Shown here one piece after another: positions 1 to 10,308 of a DNA stretch of 64,000 nt (its first letter is position 1; each line of letters opens with the position of its first letter). The DNA is taken from the NCBI GenBank assembly GCA_003214815.1, contig QCLE01000001.1, positions 124,001-188,000 of the forward strand, read 5' to 3'. The position numbers were made by a program, and so were the translations under genes. Source of the DNA: Prochlorococcus sp. AG-412-J13. Its GTDB lineage: Bacteria; Cyanobacteriota; Cyanobacteriia; PCC-6307; Cyanobiaceae. The notes below the pieces were generated by a model. It was not told the origin of the DNA and made no database searches. It saw nothing but the letters and a program-made list of their open reading frames with translations.

Positions 1-237
1 TGGAAATTCTAATAAATACCTTGAAACAGCAAATCTATATTGCCGAAGAATGATAACTTTATTATCTTTTGTGATAGGCACGGCTAATGCTGCTCCAGGA
101 TGCTTAATATATCCATATTCACCTTCATGTCCATTTGGAAGCTCAATTCTATTTATTTCGAAACTAAATTTTTTAGACTTTAACTCAGATATTTTTTCTT
201 TAAAAATGGATCTTTTTATAAGTTTTTTGTTGCCCAT
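1..237 (-). CDS. NUDIX hydrolase, N-terminal part only (cut by window edge)
   Basis: The reverse strand opens with ATG at 235-237 and reads 79 codons without a stop to the window edge. The protein starts MGNKKLIKRSIF and contains GYIKHPGAALAVPITKDNKV followed by VIILRQYRF. That layout (beta-strand, PGAA..VP, then LRQYR) is typical of the N-terminal half of ADP-ribose pyrophosphatase-like NUDIX proteins. The NUDIX box itself (GX5EX7REUXEEXGU) would lie beyond the window, so the catalytic residues are not seen. folK lies about 48 bp downstream of its start on the same strand, so folK probably precedes it in one transcript. The 66-aa plus-strand ORF in the track here is its shadow. Confidence 0.72.
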   Translation of the reverse strand, partial: MGNKKLIKRSIFKEKISELKSKKFSFEINRIELPNGHEGEYGYIKHPGAALAVPITKDNKVIILRQYRFAVSRYLLEFP

Positions 238-284
238 AATTTATAAATAAAATTAGCCTAACAGTTATTTTTTGGTTTTGTAAA

Positions 285-863
285 TCATTTAATAGACCAT
301 TTTGGGTCATCAAACTTTTTGATTTTTTGGCTTCTACTTAAGATTTCAGATAGTGGCGTAATAACGAAATTCCGATTCATGAATCTAGGGTGAGGTAATG
401 TTAATTCCTCGTCAACCGTATGAAAATCTTCCCACCAAAGAATATCTAAATCGAGACATCTTGATAGCCATTTCTTACCCTTTGGCGTCTTTTCTCGTCC
501 GAAAAATCTCTCTAACTTTTTTAGTTCTTTTAAAAGTAATTTCGCCTTTTTATTTGATGGTTTTGGAAAAAAATTACTTTTTATAAGCAATAGAGAATTT
601 AAATAATTTGGTTGCTCATTTTCAACTCCATGAGGTAATGTCTCATAAATTGAAGACCACAAAAAATTTGCATGAAATTTTCTTTTCTCTTCTTTTTTTT
701 TGTTGGAATGATTTCCCCACTCATTTATAATTTCTTCTATTTTTGGTTTGCAAATTAATAGTGACTCATGAGGGCTTCCGAATTTACTATCAATATTTGC
801 TCCGAGGGATATACATAGTCCATTTTTGATATTAAGATTTGATAATTCCACTACAAAAAACAA
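285..863 (-). CDS. folK: 2-amino-4-hydroxy-6-hydroxymethyldihydropteridine pyrophosphokinase
   Basis: HPPK transfers pyrophosphate from ATP to 6-hydroxymethyl-dihydropterin, the step before dihydropteroate synthase in folate synthesis. The 192-aa protein has the family hallmarks in order: an N-terminal SLGANI (about residue 20), then [24 protein letters not shown], matching the usual R-x-x-x-x-R-W-x-x-R-x-x-D-x-D-I pattern with two metal-binding Asp, and LPHPR near the C-terminus. It is slightly longer than the typical ~160 aa because of a lysine-rich insert around residues 50-60. It is divergent from chlD, with only 36 bp between starts. Confidence 0.93.
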   Translation of the reverse strand: MFFVVELSNLNIKNGLCISLGANIDSKFGSPHESLLICKPKIEEIINEWGNHSNKKKEEKRKFHANFLWSSIYETLPHGVENEQPNYLNSLLLIKSNFFPKPSNKKAKLLLKELKKLERFFGREKTPKGKKWLSRCLDLDILWWEDFHTVDEELTLPHPRFMNRNFVITPLSEILSRSQKIKKFDDPKWSIK

Positions 864-899
864 AGTTATTGGATAAATTCTATATCAGGCATTTTTAAA

Positions 900-3077
900 G
901 TGATTTTGAACCCCGAGTTAAAAGAAAAAGGAGAAATAAAAGATTTAATGAAGTCTAAGGATTCTTTTAGAGCTTTCCCTTTGGCGGCAATTACAGGTCA
1001 TAGCTTATTGAAATTATCTTTGCTTTTGGCAGCAGTTGATCCTAATTTAGGAGGAGTGATTATCGCTGGCGGAAGAGGTACTGGCAAGTCAGTATTAGCA
1101 AGGGGTTTGCATACTTTACTTCCTCCTATAGAGGTATTAGATAATGAATCAATACTGGAAAAGTTAACTAAGAGAAATAGTAATACTTCATTAAGACCTA
1201 TTGGTAGGAACCTAGATCCAGATAAACCAGCGGAATGGGATATTAGTACTAATGAATTGTTAAAGGCGGCAATTGGAAGTGATTATTTGAATCAAATTCA
1301 AGAAATTCCAAAAAAAGTAAGAGAGGCCCCATTTATTCAAGTCCCTATTGGCATAACTGAAGACAGACTTGTTGGATCAATTGACGTCGCTGCCTCATTA
1401 AGTACGGGGGAACAAGTTTTTCAGCCTGGAATTTTGGCAGAGGCTCATAGGGGTGTTCTTTATGTAGACGATATAAATTTATTGGATGATGGTATTGTAA
1501 ATTTAATTCTTGAAGCTACAGGAAGAGAGAAAAATAATATTGAAAGAGATGGTTTAAGCCTTTCTCATCCTTGTAAGTCACTTTTAATAGCAACTTATAA
1601 TCCTGAAGAAGGTGCTTTAAGAGATCACGTTTTAGATCGTTTTGCTATTGTGCTTTCCGCAGATCAATCGATTGATAATGCTCAAAGAGTTGAGATTACA
1701 AAATCTGTTTTATCACACGCAGAAAATAATATTAAATTTTCAGAAAAATGGTCGGAAGAATCCGATAATTTATCTACTCAATTAATTTTGGCAAGGCAAT
1801 GGTTAAAGGATGTCAAGATAACAAAAGAGCAAATAACCTATTTAGTGAATGAAGCTCTTAGAGGAGGAGTAGAAGGGCATAGGTCAGAATTATTTGCAGT
1901 AAAAGTAGCAAAGGCTAATGCAGCTCTTCGAGGCGATGAGAATGTAAATTCTGAAGACCTAAAAGTCGCAGTAAGGTTAGTTATTCTTCCACGAGCAATG
2001 CAAATACCTCCTGACGATGATGATATTCAACCACCTCCTCCAGAGGATCAGAGCCCCCCACCCCCACCTCAATCAAACAATGAAGAGTCTGAACCTGATA
2101 CTAGTGAAAATGATAATGAGCAAGATCAAGAACAAGAAGAAGATAATTCTGATGGAGAAGAAGAATCTACTCCCGAAATACCTGAAGAATTCATATTAGA
2201 CCCTGAGGGATGTAATGTGGATCCTGATTTATTGCTCTTTTCATCAGCTAAAGCTAAGGCAGGGAATAGCGGGAGTAGATCAGTTATATTTAGTGACACT
2301 AGAGGAAGATATGTAAAACCTATTATTCCAAGAGGTAAAGTAAAAAGAATTGCTGTAGATGCTACCCTTCGAGCTGCTGCTCCTTATCAAAAATCGAGAA
2401 GATTGAGGAACCCTAATAAATCAATAGTTATTGAAGAAAATGATTTTAGGGCAAAGCTTCTTCAAAAAAAGGCGGGGGCTTTAGTGATTTTTCTAGTTGA
2501 TGCTAGTGGCTCTATGGCTTTAAATAGAATGCAAAGTGCCAAAGGAGCTGTAATAAGACTTTTAACAGAGGCATATGAGAATAGAGATGAAGTAGCTCTT
2601 ATTCCTTTTAGAGGTAATCAAGCAGAAGTTCTTTTGCCTCCAACAAGATCAATAACTGCAGCGAAAAGAAGGCTAGAAACAATGCCTTGTGGTGGAGGAT
2701 CGCCTTTAGCTCATGGACTAACACAATCAGCAAAAGTAGCAAAAAATGCTCTATCTACTGGAGATATAGGTCAAGTTATTGTTGTTGGGATTACCGATGG
2801 CAGAGGAAATGTTCCATTAGGATTATCTCTAGGACAAAATGAGGTTGAAGAAAAAGATAATTCAAATGCCAATTTAAAGCAAGAGGTTCTTGATATTGCC
2901 GCAAAATATCCCATGCTTGGGATAAAACTTTTGATAATTGATACAGAAAGAAAATTTATTGCCAGTGGATTTGGTAAAGAATTAGCAGAGGCCGCTAAAG
3001 GGAAATATGTCCAGCTGCCAAAGGCTACGGATAAAGCAATCGCAGCTATGGCTTTAAATGCTATAAATGAATTCTAA
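900..3077 (+). CDS. chlD: Magnesium chelatase subunit D
   Basis: ChlD partners ChlI and ChlH to insert Mg2+ into protoporphyrin IX, the first committed step of chlorophyll synthesis. The 725-aa protein has an N-terminal AAA+ domain with a Walker-A-like GGRGTGKS (about residue 57) and [11 protein letters not shown] as Walker B. A hinge of polyproline and acidic residues follows ([13 protein letters not shown], about 372-430). The C-terminal von Willebrand A domain has the MIDAS motif DASGSMA (about residue 533). The start is GTG at 900; an in-frame ATG lies 16 codons in (MKSKDSF). GTG is preferred because the extra residues look like normal N-terminal coding sequence, but this is not certain. 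Confidence 0.97.
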   Translation: MILNPELKEKGEIKDLMKSKDSFRAFPLAAITGHSLLKLSLLLAAVDPNLGGVIIAGGRGTGKSVLARGLHTLLPPIEVLDNESILEKLTKRNSNTSLRPIGRNLDPDKPAEWDISTNELLKAAIGSDYLNQIQEIPKKVREAPFIQVPIGITEDRLVGSIDVAASLSTGEQVFQPGILAEAHRGVLYVDDINLLDDGIVNLILEATGREKNNIERDGLSLSHPCKSLLIATYNPEEGALRDHVLDRFAIVLSADQSIDNAQRVEITKSVLSHAENNIKFSEKWSEESDNLSTQLILARQWLKDVKITKEQITYLVNEALRGGVEGHRSELFAVKVAKANAALRGDENVNSEDLKVAVRLVILPRAMQIPPDDDDIQPPPPEDQSPPPPPQSNNEESEPDTSENDNEQDQEQEEDNSDGEEESTPEIPEEFILDPEGCNVDPDLLLFSSAKAKAGNSGSRSVIFSDTRGRYVKPIIPRGKVKRIAVDATLRAAAPYQKSRRLRNPNKSIVIEENDFRAKLLQKKAGALVIFLVDASGSMALNRMQSAKGAVIRLLTEAYENRDEVALIPFRGNQAEVLLPPTRSITAAKRRLETMPCGGGSPLAHGLTQSAKVAKNALSTGDIGQVIVVGITDGRGNVPLGLSLGQNEVEEKDNSNANLKQEVLDIAAKYPMLGIKLLIIDTERKFIASGFGKELAEAAKGKYVQLPKATDKAIAAMALNAINEF

Positions 3078-3083
3078 AATTTC

Positions 3084-3929
3084 TTATGGATAAATTTCGT
3101 TGAGGAATTTTGAAAGTCCAATAGTTAAATCTCTTATAGATTTAGTTAATTCTTTATCTTGAGTTAATTTTTCAAAATCATCACTCATATTATCTATTTT
3201 GTTTGAAATAGACTTAGCAGCATTAATTGTCAACTTAATGTCATTCAGGGTTTCTTTGTCATCGATAGTAGACAAAATGTTATTTAAATGATTAGCAGCA
3301 ATTGTAATTTCTTTTATTAGAGGTTCAACTCTTTGTATTTCTTTTTTCGATAAATAAATTAATTCATCAAGATTTTCTTGAGTTCTATCAAATGTGTCAA
3401 TTGATTTGAGGATGTTCTCAATTAAGTTTTCTTGATTTGTTTCTTTTAAAAGTTGACTTATTCTATTAGTTATATTTGAGAGACTTGATAGTTGTTTACC
3501 TGTGATAGTGTCTCCCTGACAAATAATTAATTTGGTATCGCATTTTTCGGATATAGGTTTTGCAATGTTTTTAGGAATTGTCTTTTCACTAGTTTCTAAA
3601 GCAACTTGCACATCTCCTCCTAGGAAAGAATTTGTAACTACTCTCGCAAATGCTGGCCTTGGAAGAATAATTTCAGGATTACTTAAAACTATTTTTGCTT
3701 TAATTGATTCATTCGTAAACAAGATATCTTCTATCGAGCCTACTAAAATTCCTCTATAAGTAACTGGAGATTTTTTTGATAAACCGCTTGCGTTATTGAA
3801 TTCAGCAAAGAGGTACCAATTTTTTGAAGATAATCTTACTCCCCTTAGCCAAAAAGAAAAAAATGTGAATAATAATATTCCTCCTAATAAGGAAAAACCA
3901 ACTATTGAATCTCTTATGCTTCTACGCAT
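3084..3929 (-). CDS. MlaD/MCE-domain lipid-transport substrate-binding protein
   Basis: The 281-aa protein has one N-terminal membrane helix (residues about 10-27, FSLLGGILLFTFFSFWL), then an MCE domain (WYLFAEFNNASGLSKKSPVTYRGILVGSI shape), and a long helical coiled-coil tail from about residue 160. This is the layout of cyanobacterial/plastid TGD2-MlaD proteins, which are anchored in the inner membrane, oligomerise and pass lipids through the periplasm. It lies 5 bp downstream of a MlaF-like ATPase on the same strand and is surely co-transcribed. No MlaE-type permease is in the window, so the partner must be elsewhere. The substrate is inferred from the family only. Confidence 0.87.
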   Translation of the reverse strand: MRRSIRDSIVGFSLLGGILLFTFFSFWLRGVRLSSKNWYLFAEFNNASGLSKKSPVTYRGILVGSIEDILFTNESIKAKIVLSNPEIILPRPAFARVVTNSFLGGDVQVALETSEKTIPKNIAKPISEKCDTKLIICQGDTITGKQLSSLSNITNRISQLLKETNQENLIENILKSIDTFDRTQENLDELIYLSKKEIQRVEPLIKEITIAANHLNNILSTIDDKETLNDIKLTINAAKSISNKIDNMSDDFEKLTQDKELTKSIRDLTIGLSKFLNEIYP

Positions 3930-3934
3930 AATTT

Positions 3935-4720
3935 CTAAATGTCTTTGGGTTGCATTGGACCATCAAGTTTTCCATGCCTAAATTGAAATACATAGGGATC
4001 ATTACTCTCTTTAAATTCATTAATAGAACCTGCCCATCTAAATTTGCCCCCATAAAGCATTAAAACTTTATCTGAAGTCCTTTCTATAGTACTAAGAACA
4101 TGGCTAACCACAATAGATGATCCGCTAGCTTTATCATTTGTTTTATTAATTAAATCTTCAATTCTTGATGAGGCAATTGGATCAAGGCCGGCAGTTGGTT
4201 CATCAAAAAGTAATAGGGGTTTAGACTTTGCATTAAGAGTTTGATCAGTAATTAATGCTCTAGCAAAACTTACTCTTTTTTGCATGCCTCCGCTTAATTC
4301 ATTTGGAAGTTTATTCTCAACATTAAATAATCCTACCTCAGCTAGGCATTCAGATACTATTTCATGAATCAACTTTTTAGATAGGTTTTTATTTCTCTTA
4401 AGGAGAAAACCTACATTTTCTTCTATAGTTAAAGATCCTAATAAAGCCGGGTTCTGAAAAACTAGTCTTACATCAGGAGGATTATTTTGATCTAATCTCA
4501 AATATGTTTGCTTCTCACCAAATATTCTTAATTCTCCTTGGGTAGGTAAAATTAGTCCTGCTAATATCTTTAATATGGTTGATTTACCAGAACCTGAGGG
4601 GCCAACAATAGCTAATTTCTCGCCATCATTAAGTTCAAAATTTATTTGATTAAGTACATTAACTCCCCCCCAGCTTATTGAGAGGTTTTTTGTTTCAACT
4701 GCATGCTTTGATTTTTTCAA
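3935..4720 (-). CDS. ABC transporter ATP-binding protein, MlaF-like
   Basis: This 261-aa ATPase has Walker A GPSGSGKST (about residue 39), Q-loop LVFQNPALLGS, signature LSGGMQKRVSFARAL, and Walker B LLLFDEPTAGLDP with the H-loop SHVLSTIE. The SGGMQKR variant of the signature is common in the MlaF/Ttg2A family that powers retrograde or anterograde phospholipid transport. It is the first gene of the pair with the MlaD-like protein (5 bp gap). Energy-coupling for lipid transport is inferred from that pairing. Confidence 0.9.
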   Translation of the reverse strand: MKKSKHAVETKNLSISWGGVNVLNQINFELNDGEKLAIVGPSGSGKSTILKILAGLILPTQGELRIFGEKQTYLRLDQNNPPDVRLVFQNPALLGSLTIEENVGFLLKRNKNLSKKLIHEIVSECLAEVGLFNVENKLPNELSGGMQKRVSFARALITDQTLNAKSKPLLLFDEPTAGLDPIASSRIEDLINKTNDKASGSSIVVSHVLSTIERTSDKVLMLYGGKFRWAGSINEFKESNDPYVFQFRHGKLDGPMQPKDI

Positions 4721-4793
4721 AACTTATATAAAAAAATCTTTTATTTCATTTTGCCTATTTTTAGAAATAAAAAAAGCATGTATGAATTTGATT

Positions 4794-4799
4794 TATAAT
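4794..4799 (+). promoter_or_regulatory. Candidate -10 element ahead of yvcK
   Basis: A perfect TATAAT lies in the divergent spacer between mlaF-like and yvcK, about 50 bp before the ATG at 4848. No convincing -35 is visible, which is usual in these AT-rich genomes. Position and sequence fit a promoter for yvcK, but TATAAT can arise by chance in such DNA. Confidence 0.35.
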
Positions 4800-4847
4800 G
4801 ATTTTATATAGTTTTTAAATTTGAGAAATAATTTAAGAGGTTATTTA

Positions 4848-6233
4848 ATGAATAAGCTTAAAAAAAGGGTAAGAAGAAACTATAAAAATATTAAAAAGTC
4901 TAATTTTGTCTTTTTGAACAAAATCTTAAGAATTTTGAGTTGGCTTTTGCCAGGATTGTTAATAAAAAGATGGATATTTACATCTGCGATAGGATTTTTG
5001 ACTACATTATTAGGCTTGGCAATTTGGACAAATTTAAGACCGCTCTATTGGCTTATTGAAACCTTTTTTTGGGTAATGACAGGTTTAACTAGTATTTTGC
5101 CTGTCTCATTAATGGGACCATTCATTTTTGTTATTGGACTTTTATTAATAGGGATTGGACAAAATAGAAGTATCAATTCTATTCAAAAAGCGCTCGTTCC
5201 AGAAAAAAATACATTTTTAGTTGATGCATTAAGAGTTAAAAGTAAATTAAACAGAGGTCCAAATATTGTAGCAATTGGGGGAGGTACAGGCTTATCTACG
5301 TTACTGAAAGGCTTAAAAAATTACAGTAGTAATATTACTGCAATTGTGACCGTATCTGATGATGGTGGAAGTAGTGGAATTCTCAGAAAACAATTAGGTG
5401 TGCAACCTCCAGGAGATATTAGAAATTGTTTAGCAGCCTTATCAAATGAAGAGCCTACTTTAACTAGATTATTTCAGTATAGATTTTCAGGAGGAAGTGG
5501 TCTGGAAGGTCATAGTTTTGGAAATCTATTCTTGTCAGCTTTAACCACAATTACAGGCAGTTTAGAAAAAGCAGTTCAAGCCTCAAGTAAGGTTTTGGCG
5601 GTACAGGGTCAAGTTTTACCTGCAACAAGTATTGACGTTATGTTATGGGCCGAATTAGAAGATGGTGAGAAAATTTTTGGTGAAAGTAAGATCAGCAAAT
5701 CTAAAAAATTAATTTCGAGGATTGGTTACCTACCAGAAAATCCTTCAGCTCTTCCAAGTGCTCTTGAATCTATAAAAGAAGCTGATTTAATTGTGCTTGG
5801 CCCAGGGAGTCTATACACTTCTTTATTGCCTAATCTGTTAGTACCAGATATAGTAGATGCCTTATTGCAAAGTAATGCTCCCAAAATTTATATAAGTAAT
5901 TTGATGACTCAGCCAGGAGAAACAGATGGACTAAATGTTTATCAACATATCAAAGCAATAGAAAAACAAGTATTAAATTTTGGAGTTAAAACTAGAATTT
6001 TTAATTCAATCTTATCTCAGATTCAATTTGAAAAGTCTCCATTAGTAGACTATTACGAAAGTAGAGGGGCAGAGCCTGTCCAATGTAATAAAGAAAAATT
6101 ATTATCTGAAGGTTATTATGTTTTGCAAGCACCATTATATTCAAAAAGAATAACTCCAACTCTTAGACATGATCCAAAAAGACTCGCAAGAGCAGTTATG
6201 TTTATGTACCGCAAATTGAAAAAATTAAACTAA
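4848..6233 (+). CDS. yvcK: YvcK/CofD-like gluconeogenesis/morphogenesis factor, membrane-anchored
   Basis: The C-terminal two-thirds is a CofD/YvcK Rossmann domain with [27 protein letters not shown] and [10 protein letters not shown]. In other bacteria YvcK binds UDP-sugars and is needed for cell shape on gluconeogenic carbon. The N-terminal ~120 residues hold two hydrophobic segments, so the protein is probably membrane-anchored, as in other cyanobacteria. The ORF track starts at a TTG (4821). I prefer ATG 4848 because AAGAGG (4835-4840) sits at a good Shine-Dalgarno distance ahead of it; this gives 461 aa beginning [11 protein letters not shown]. It ends 4 bp into the tail of convergent ndhJ. 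Confidence 0.9.
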   Translation: MNKLKKRVRRNYKNIKKSNFVFLNKILRILSWLLPGLLIKRWIFTSAIGFLTTLLGLAIWTNLRPLYWLIETFFWVMTGLTSILPVSLMGPFIFVIGLLLIGIGQNRSINSIQKALVPEKNTFLVDALRVKSKLNRGPNIVAIGGGTGLSTLLKGLKNYSSNITAIVTVSDDGGSSGILRKQLGVQPPGDIRNCLAALSNEEPTLTRLFQYRFSGGSGLEGHSFGNLFLSALTTITGSLEKAVQASSKVLAVQGQVLPATSIDVMLWAELEDGEKIFGESKISKSKKLISRIGYLPENPSALPSALESIKEADLIVLGPGSLYTSLLPNLLVPDIVDALLQSNAPKIYISNLMTQPGETDGLNVYQHIKAIEKQVLNFGVKTRIFNSILSQIQFEKSPLVDYYESRGAEPVQCNKEKLLSEGYYVLQAPLYSKRITPTLRHDPKRLARAVMFMYRKLKKLN

Positions 6234-6760
6234 TAAGCATCTTGAAGTTCATAGAAATCTGGCTGAATATAGTCTTTTCGCAATGGCCATCCTCTCCAGT
6301 CTTCAGGCATTAAGAGTCTTTTAGGATTTGGATGATCAATAAAATTTATACCATACATGTCATATGTTTCTCTTTCTTGCCAATCGCTTCCTTTAAAGAT
6401 TTTATACAAACTAGGGATTGATAAATCAGAATCTCTTTTTAAAAAAACTTTTAATCTGACTTCTTTAATCTTTTCGATCTTTTGTAGGTCATCAACAGTT
6501 ATAAAATGATAGAAACTTACAAGATTTTTTCCTGGCCCTTCATCATAGCCTCCTTGACATTGAAGATAGTTGAAACCGAAATTTCTTAAAGCCGATACTG
6601 CTGCATATAATTTGTTAGGTTCTACAGAAATATTTTCTATTCCTAAATGATCATTAGCTAATGATTGATTTTTAATTCCATCTTTAGATAAAGCTTGACT
6701 TATCAGTCCTTCTCTTTCTATTGAAATTTCTGAGGATTTCGCTAAGTCGTCTTTCTCCAT
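6230..6760 (-). CDS. ndhJ: NAD(P)H-quinone oxidoreductase subunit J
   Basis: NdhJ (NuoC type) is a peripheral-arm subunit of the thylakoid NDH-1 complex. The 176-aa protein contains the family signature [20 protein letters not shown] and [16 protein letters not shown] at the C-terminus. It is the last gene of ndhC-ndhK-ndhJ. Its ATG overlaps the ndhK stop (TAATG), which suggests translational coupling. Its 3' end overlaps the end of convergent yvcK by 4 bp. Confidence 0.96.
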   Translation of the reverse strand: MEKDDLAKSSEISIEREGLISQALSKDGIKNQSLANDHLGIENISVEPNKLYAAVSALRNFGFNYLQCQGGYDEGPGKNLVSFYHFITVDDLQKIEKIKEVRLKVFLKRDSDLSIPSLYKIFKGSDWQERETYDMYGINFIDHPNPKRLLMPEDWRGWPLRKDYIQPDFYELQDAY

Positions 6761-7494
6761 TAATCTTCCTCAGTTTTAATAATTTCAGTTTTTTCGGTTT
6801 TTTCAGGCAATTCAGTTATTTTTTCTTTTTTGGAGGAGGGAATGACGTTAGCTGAAGTTTTGTTTAGATATTCACCTGTATTTTCTGAGAAAACAAGATT
6901 CATTTCGTGATCAGATGTTATATATCTGTGAGTTTGCTCTGTTTTTGTACGCTCTAAAATTGATTCATTACCAACTTTTTTTCTTAATTTAACTACAGCA
7001 TCAAAAATTGCCTCTGGTCTTGGTGGACATCCAGGAAGGTATAAATCAACTGGTATCAATTTATCAACTCCTCTTACAGCTGTAGTAGAATCTGCGCTGA
7101 ACATTCCCCCTGTGATTGTGCAAGCACCCATGGCAATTACATATTTTGGTTCAGGCATTTGTTCATAAAGTCTTACCAAGGCGGGAGCCATCTTCATCGT
7201 TACTGTTCCAGCCACTATTAGTAAATCTGCTTGCCTTGGTGAGCTTCTAGGTACTAATCCAAATCTATCAAAATCAAATCTAGATCCGATTAAGGCAGCA
7301 AATTCTATAAAACAACAAGCTGTTCCGTATAAGAGGGGCCATAGACTACTTAATCTAGCCCAATTATGAAGATCGTCTAAACTTGTTAATATTATATTTT
7401 CGCTTAAATCTGTGGTGACTTGCGGTGCACCAAGAGGATTGCAAGCTCCTTCTCGTATTTCTCTTATTGATTTTGGGGATAATTGTGGATTCAA
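6760..7494 (-). CDS. ndhK: NAD(P)H-quinone oxidoreductase subunit K
   Basis: NdhK (NuoB type, PSST) carries the N2 [4Fe-4S] cluster next to the quinone site. The adjacent cysteines are visible in [11 protein letters not shown] (about residues 58-62), with the other ligands in [13 protein letters not shown] and [11 protein letters not shown]. The protein is 244 aa and the last ~60 residues are a charged lysine/glutamate tail that is poorly conserved. It sits between ndhC (4 bp upstream) and ndhJ (1-bp overlap). Confidence 0.97.
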   Translation of the reverse strand: MNPQLSPKSIREIREGACNPLGAPQVTTDLSENIILTSLDDLHNWARLSSLWPLLYGTACCFIEFAALIGSRFDFDRFGLVPRSSPRQADLLIVAGTVTMKMAPALVRLYEQMPEPKYVIAMGACTITGGMFSADSTTAVRGVDKLIPVDLYLPGCPPRPEAIFDAVVKLRKKVGNESILERTKTEQTHRYITSDHEMNLVFSENTGEYLNKTSANVIPSSKKEKITELPEKTEKTEIIKTEED

Positions 7495-7498
7495 TTTT

Positions 7499-7861
7499 TT
7501 AACTCCATTCTAAAGCACCTTTTCTCCATGCGTAAGCCAGAGCGATAACGAGTATTGCAATGAAAATTAATGCCTCAATAAATGCTAATAAGCCTAATCT
7601 ATTAAAGGCTACAGCCCAAGGATAAAGGAATACTGTCTCAACATCAAATATAACGAAAACTAAGGCGAACATGTAATAACGAATATTAAATTGAATCCAT
7701 GCTGCTCCTATAGGCTCCATTCCGGATTCATATGTTAGTTTTCTTTCCCCAGTTCTGCCTTTAGGTGCAACTATGAGATTAGTAACTAGAGCCAATATTG
7801 GAACAGCAGCTGCAATTAATAGAAAACCTAAAAAATATTCATAACCAGTTAATAAAAACAT
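7499..7861 (-). CDS. ndhC: NAD(P)H-quinone oxidoreductase subunit 3
   Basis: NdhC (NuoA type) is a small membrane subunit of NDH-1 at the junction with the peripheral arm. The 120-aa protein has three hydrophobic helices and the conserved loop [23 protein letters not shown], followed by [15 protein letters not shown]. It is the first gene of the ndhCKJ operon and is divergent from the rubredoxin gene; the 77-bp spacer should hold both promoters. Confidence 0.97.
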   Translation of the reverse strand: MFLLTGYEYFLGFLLIAAAVPILALVTNLIVAPKGRTGERKLTYESGMEPIGAAWIQFNIRYYMFALVFVIFDVETVFLYPWAVAFNRLGLLAFIEALIFIAILVIALAYAWRKGALEWS

Positions 7862-7938
7862 CTTAAAAAATTAATTTTGAATAAAAGTCGCTTAATTAAG
7901 CAAAATCTTTTAAAGTTCTTAAAGAACAATAATAAACC

Positions 7939-8367
7939 GTGAGTGAAAACATTCAACCAGCCTCTGAGGAAAACAAAATAGTTGAAAATTTCGAGAAAGA
8001 AGAATTTTCTAAAAACTCCTTAGGAGTAAATGTTGAAAAATCTTCTATTAATTTAGAACAAAATAGATTCGAATGTAGAAGTTGTGGATACATATATGAT
8101 CCTTCTGAAGGAAATCAAAAATTAAAGATACCTAAAAATACACCTTTTTCAGAGTTGGATGGAAATACCTTCACTTGCCCTGTTTGTCGAGCTGGTAAAA
8201 ATTTTTATAAGGATATAGGTCCTAAATCTAAACCTAGTGGTTTTGAAGAAAATTTAGTTTATGGGTTTGGTTTTAATAGTTTACCTCCTGGACAAAAAAA
8301 TATATTGATTTTTGGAGGGCTGGCTTTTGCTGCTGCTATGTTTCTTTCTTTGTACTCTTTGCATTAA
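7939..8367 (+). CDS. rub: Membrane-anchored rubredoxin (RubA type)
   Basis: The 142-aa protein has an acidic ~45-residue N-terminal extension, a rubredoxin fold with the two metal knuckles CRSCGYIYDP and CPVCRAGKNFY (four Cys for one Fe), and a C-terminal transmembrane helix (ILIFGGLAFAAAMFL). This is the photosynthetic RubA type, which in cyanobacteria and plants is needed for photosystem assembly. The start is GTG at 7939. It is followed after 9 bp by ycf48 and then psbEFLJ, the conserved cyanobacterial photosystem II assembly cluster. Confidence 0.95.
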   Translation: MSENIQPASEENKIVENFEKEEFSKNSLGVNVEKSSINLEQNRFECRSCGYIYDPSEGNQKLKIPKNTPFSELDGNTFTCPVCRAGKNFYKDIGPKSKPSGFEENLVYGFGFNSLPPGQKNILIFGGLAFAAAMFLSLYSLH

Positions 8368-8376
8368 TATATACAA

Positions 8377-9393
8377 ATGAAAAAAATTATTACGAGTATT
8401 CCCAATCTACTTTTATCTATTCTTATTTGTTTTGTATTGAGCAGTTGTTCATCTACAGGAGTAAAGATTAGTGATAACAGCCCTTGGAAAACAATTCAGT
8501 TTGAGGACCAGGCTAATGCTTTAGATGTTGATTTTATAGATGATAAAAATGGATTTTTAGTTGGTTCTAATAGACTTATTATGGAATCTAATGATGGGGG
8601 AGAAACTTGGGAGAAAAGAAATTTAGATTTACCAAGTGAAGAGAACTTTCGTCTGCTAGATATTGACTTTAAAGGTGAAGAGGGATGGTTAATAGGTCAG
8701 CCCTCATTAGTAATGCATACGATTGATGCTGGGAAAAATTGGACTCGTTTATCTCTAGGCAACAAATTACCAGGACAACCATTTCTAATAACGACTGTTG
8801 ATGCAGGGGTTGCAGAGTTTGCTACAACTGCAGGTGCAATCTATGAAACATCAGATAGTGGTGAATCATGGAATGCAAAAGTTGTAGATGCATCTGGTTC
8901 TGGAGGTGTAAGAGATTTAAGAAGAAATAAAGAGGGAGATTATGTCAGCGTAAGTAGTCTGGGTAATTTCTTTTCTACTTTAGAAAATGATAGTGATGCA
9001 TGGATAGCTCATCAAAGAGCGAGTAGCAAAAGAGTTCAAAGTATTGGTTTCAATCCAAAAGGAAGTTTATGGATGCTTTCTAGAGGAGCAGAAATTAGAT
9101 TTAATGAAGATACGAATGACCTAGAAAAATGGTCGAAACCTATTATACCTATTCTTAATGGATACAATTATCTAGATATGGGATGGGACCCAAATGGTGA
9201 TATATGGGCTGGCGGGGGTAATGGCACTTTAATAGTAAGTAAAGATCAAGGTAAAACTTGGAATAAAGATCCTGTTGCTTCTGAATTGCCAACAAACTAC
9301 ATTAAAATAGTTTTTCTTGATAAAGAGGCTTTAAATAATCAAAAAGGATTTATACTTGGCGAGCGTGGTTATATCCTTAAATGGAATAGCTAA
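8377..9393 (+). CDS. ycf48: Photosystem II assembly factor Ycf48/HCF136
   Basis: Ycf48 is a thylakoid-lumen beta-propeller that binds precursor D1 during early PSII assembly and repair. The 338-aa protein starts with a lipoprotein signal ending in the lipobox LSSC ([10 protein letters not shown]), so it should be lipid-anchored. It then shows repeated BNR/propeller blades such as [33 protein letters not shown] and [11 protein letters not shown]. It is co-directional with rubredoxin upstream and psbEFLJ downstream. Confidence 0.96.
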   Translation: MKKIITSIPNLLLSILICFVLSSCSSTGVKISDNSPWKTIQFEDQANALDVDFIDDKNGFLVGSNRLIMESNDGGETWEKRNLDLPSEENFRLLDIDFKGEEGWLIGQPSLVMHTIDAGKNWTRLSLGNKLPGQPFLITTVDAGVAEFATTAGAIYETSDSGESWNAKVVDASGSGGVRDLRRNKEGDYVSVSSLGNFFSTLENDSDAWIAHQRASSKRVQSIGFNPKGSLWMLSRGAEIRFNEDTNDLEKWSKPIIPILNGYNYLDMGWDPNGDIWAGGGNGTLIVSKDQGKTWNKDPVASELPTNYIKIVFLDKEALNNQKGFILGERGYILKWNS

Positions 9394-9529
9394 GTTTGAA
9401 TAATTTGACTAAATAGTAAAAAAAAACTTAATTTTTTACAGATTTAGCAACTGTCTGTAACCATGCTGTTAATTTCTTCGCGAACTTATGATTTTACACT
9501 GTAAGATCATAGGGTAAACATTTGTGATT

Positions 9530-9778
9530 ATGGCCGCAGGTTCAACGGGTGAACGCCCATTCTTTGAAATAATAACCAGTATTAGGTACTGGATTATTCA
9601 TGCAGTAACATTACCAGCTATTTTTATAGCAGGCTTCTTATTTGTATATACAGGCTTAGCCTACGACGCTTTTGGAACTCCTCGTCCAGATAGTTATTTC
9701 CAATCATCTGAATCTAAAGCCCCTGTCGTAACACAAAGATATGAGGCTAAATCTCAACTAGATTTAAGAACAAAATAA
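9530..9778 (+). CDS. psbE: Cytochrome b559 alpha subunit
   Basis: PsbE supplies one of the two heme-ligating histidines of cytochrome b559 in photosystem II. The protein starts [14 protein letters not shown]; the heme His lies in [16 protein letters not shown]. The track starts at GTG 9524, but ATG 9530 gives the family N-terminus exactly and a normal 82-aa length, so I use it. psbF follows 2 bp after the stop. Confidence 0.98.
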
Positions 9779-9780
9779 CA

Positions 9781-9927
9781 ATGACTAATTCTCAAGCTCC
9801 AATGCAGGCTGCTGAAGTCCGCGTTTATCCTATATTTACTGTTCGTTGGCTAGCAGTTCACGCTTTAGCTATACCCTCAGTATTCTTTTTGGGTTCTATT
9901 GCTGCGATGCAATTCGTAGCCCGATAA
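9781..9927 (+). CDS. psbF: Cytochrome b559 beta subunit
   Basis: This 48-aa ORF is below the track cut-off. It reads [20 protein letters not shown] and then [20 protein letters not shown], ending QFVAR. The His in VHALAIP is the second axial heme ligand. It pairs with PsbE in photosystem II and is second in psbEFLJ. Confidence 0.98.
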
Positions 9928-9937
9928 TTTAACTATC

Positions 9938-10057
9938 ATGCAAGTAAACGAAAATCCTAACAAAGTTCCAGTTGAACTTAATCGTACAAGCCTTTATTTA
10001 GGCTTATTATCAGTCTTTGTATTGGGAATTTTATTTTCCAGTTACTTTTTCAATTAA
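9938..10057 (+). CDS. psbL: Photosystem II protein L
   Basis: This 39-aa single-helix protein, too short for the track, starts [20 protein letters not shown] and ends SSYFFN, the conserved PsbL ends. PsbL lies at the PSII dimer interface and helps stabilise quinone binding. It starts 10 bp after psbF and lies 9 bp before psbJ. Confidence 0.97.
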
Positions 10058-10066
10058 ATTAAAATT

Positions 10067-10264
10067 ATGAGTAAATTAAAAGGACCTGATGGAAGAATTC
10101 CAGATAGACTTCCCGATGGCAGACCAGCAGTTGCATGGGAAAGAAGATGGACTGAAGGAACTCTTCCTCTATGGCTTGTTGCTACAGCAGGTGGACTTGC
10201 AGTTATCTTCGTTTTAGGAATCTTCTTCTATGGCTCATACCAAGGAGTTGGAGCTGGAGGCTAA
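10067..10264 (+). CDS. psbJ: Photosystem II protein J
   Basis: PsbJ is a small single-helix PSII subunit near cytochrome b559. This 65-aa version carries an N-terminal extension ([19 protein letters not shown]) longer than the ~40-aa plastid protein, then [27 protein letters not shown]. It is last in psbEFLJ and converges on mtnP with a 44-bp spacer. Confidence 0.96.
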   Translation: MSKLKGPDGRIPDRLPDGRPAVAWERRWTEGTLPLWLVATAGGLAVIFVLGIFFYGSYQGVGAGG

Positions 10265-10308
10265 CAAAATTCTTACCTAGGCCTTACAATCACTTAAATC
10301 TAACAAGT

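Noticed and set aside
2017-2199. 60-aa ORF in the chlD hinge
   Set aside because: Out-of-frame reading of the repetitive Pro/Glu-rich hinge.
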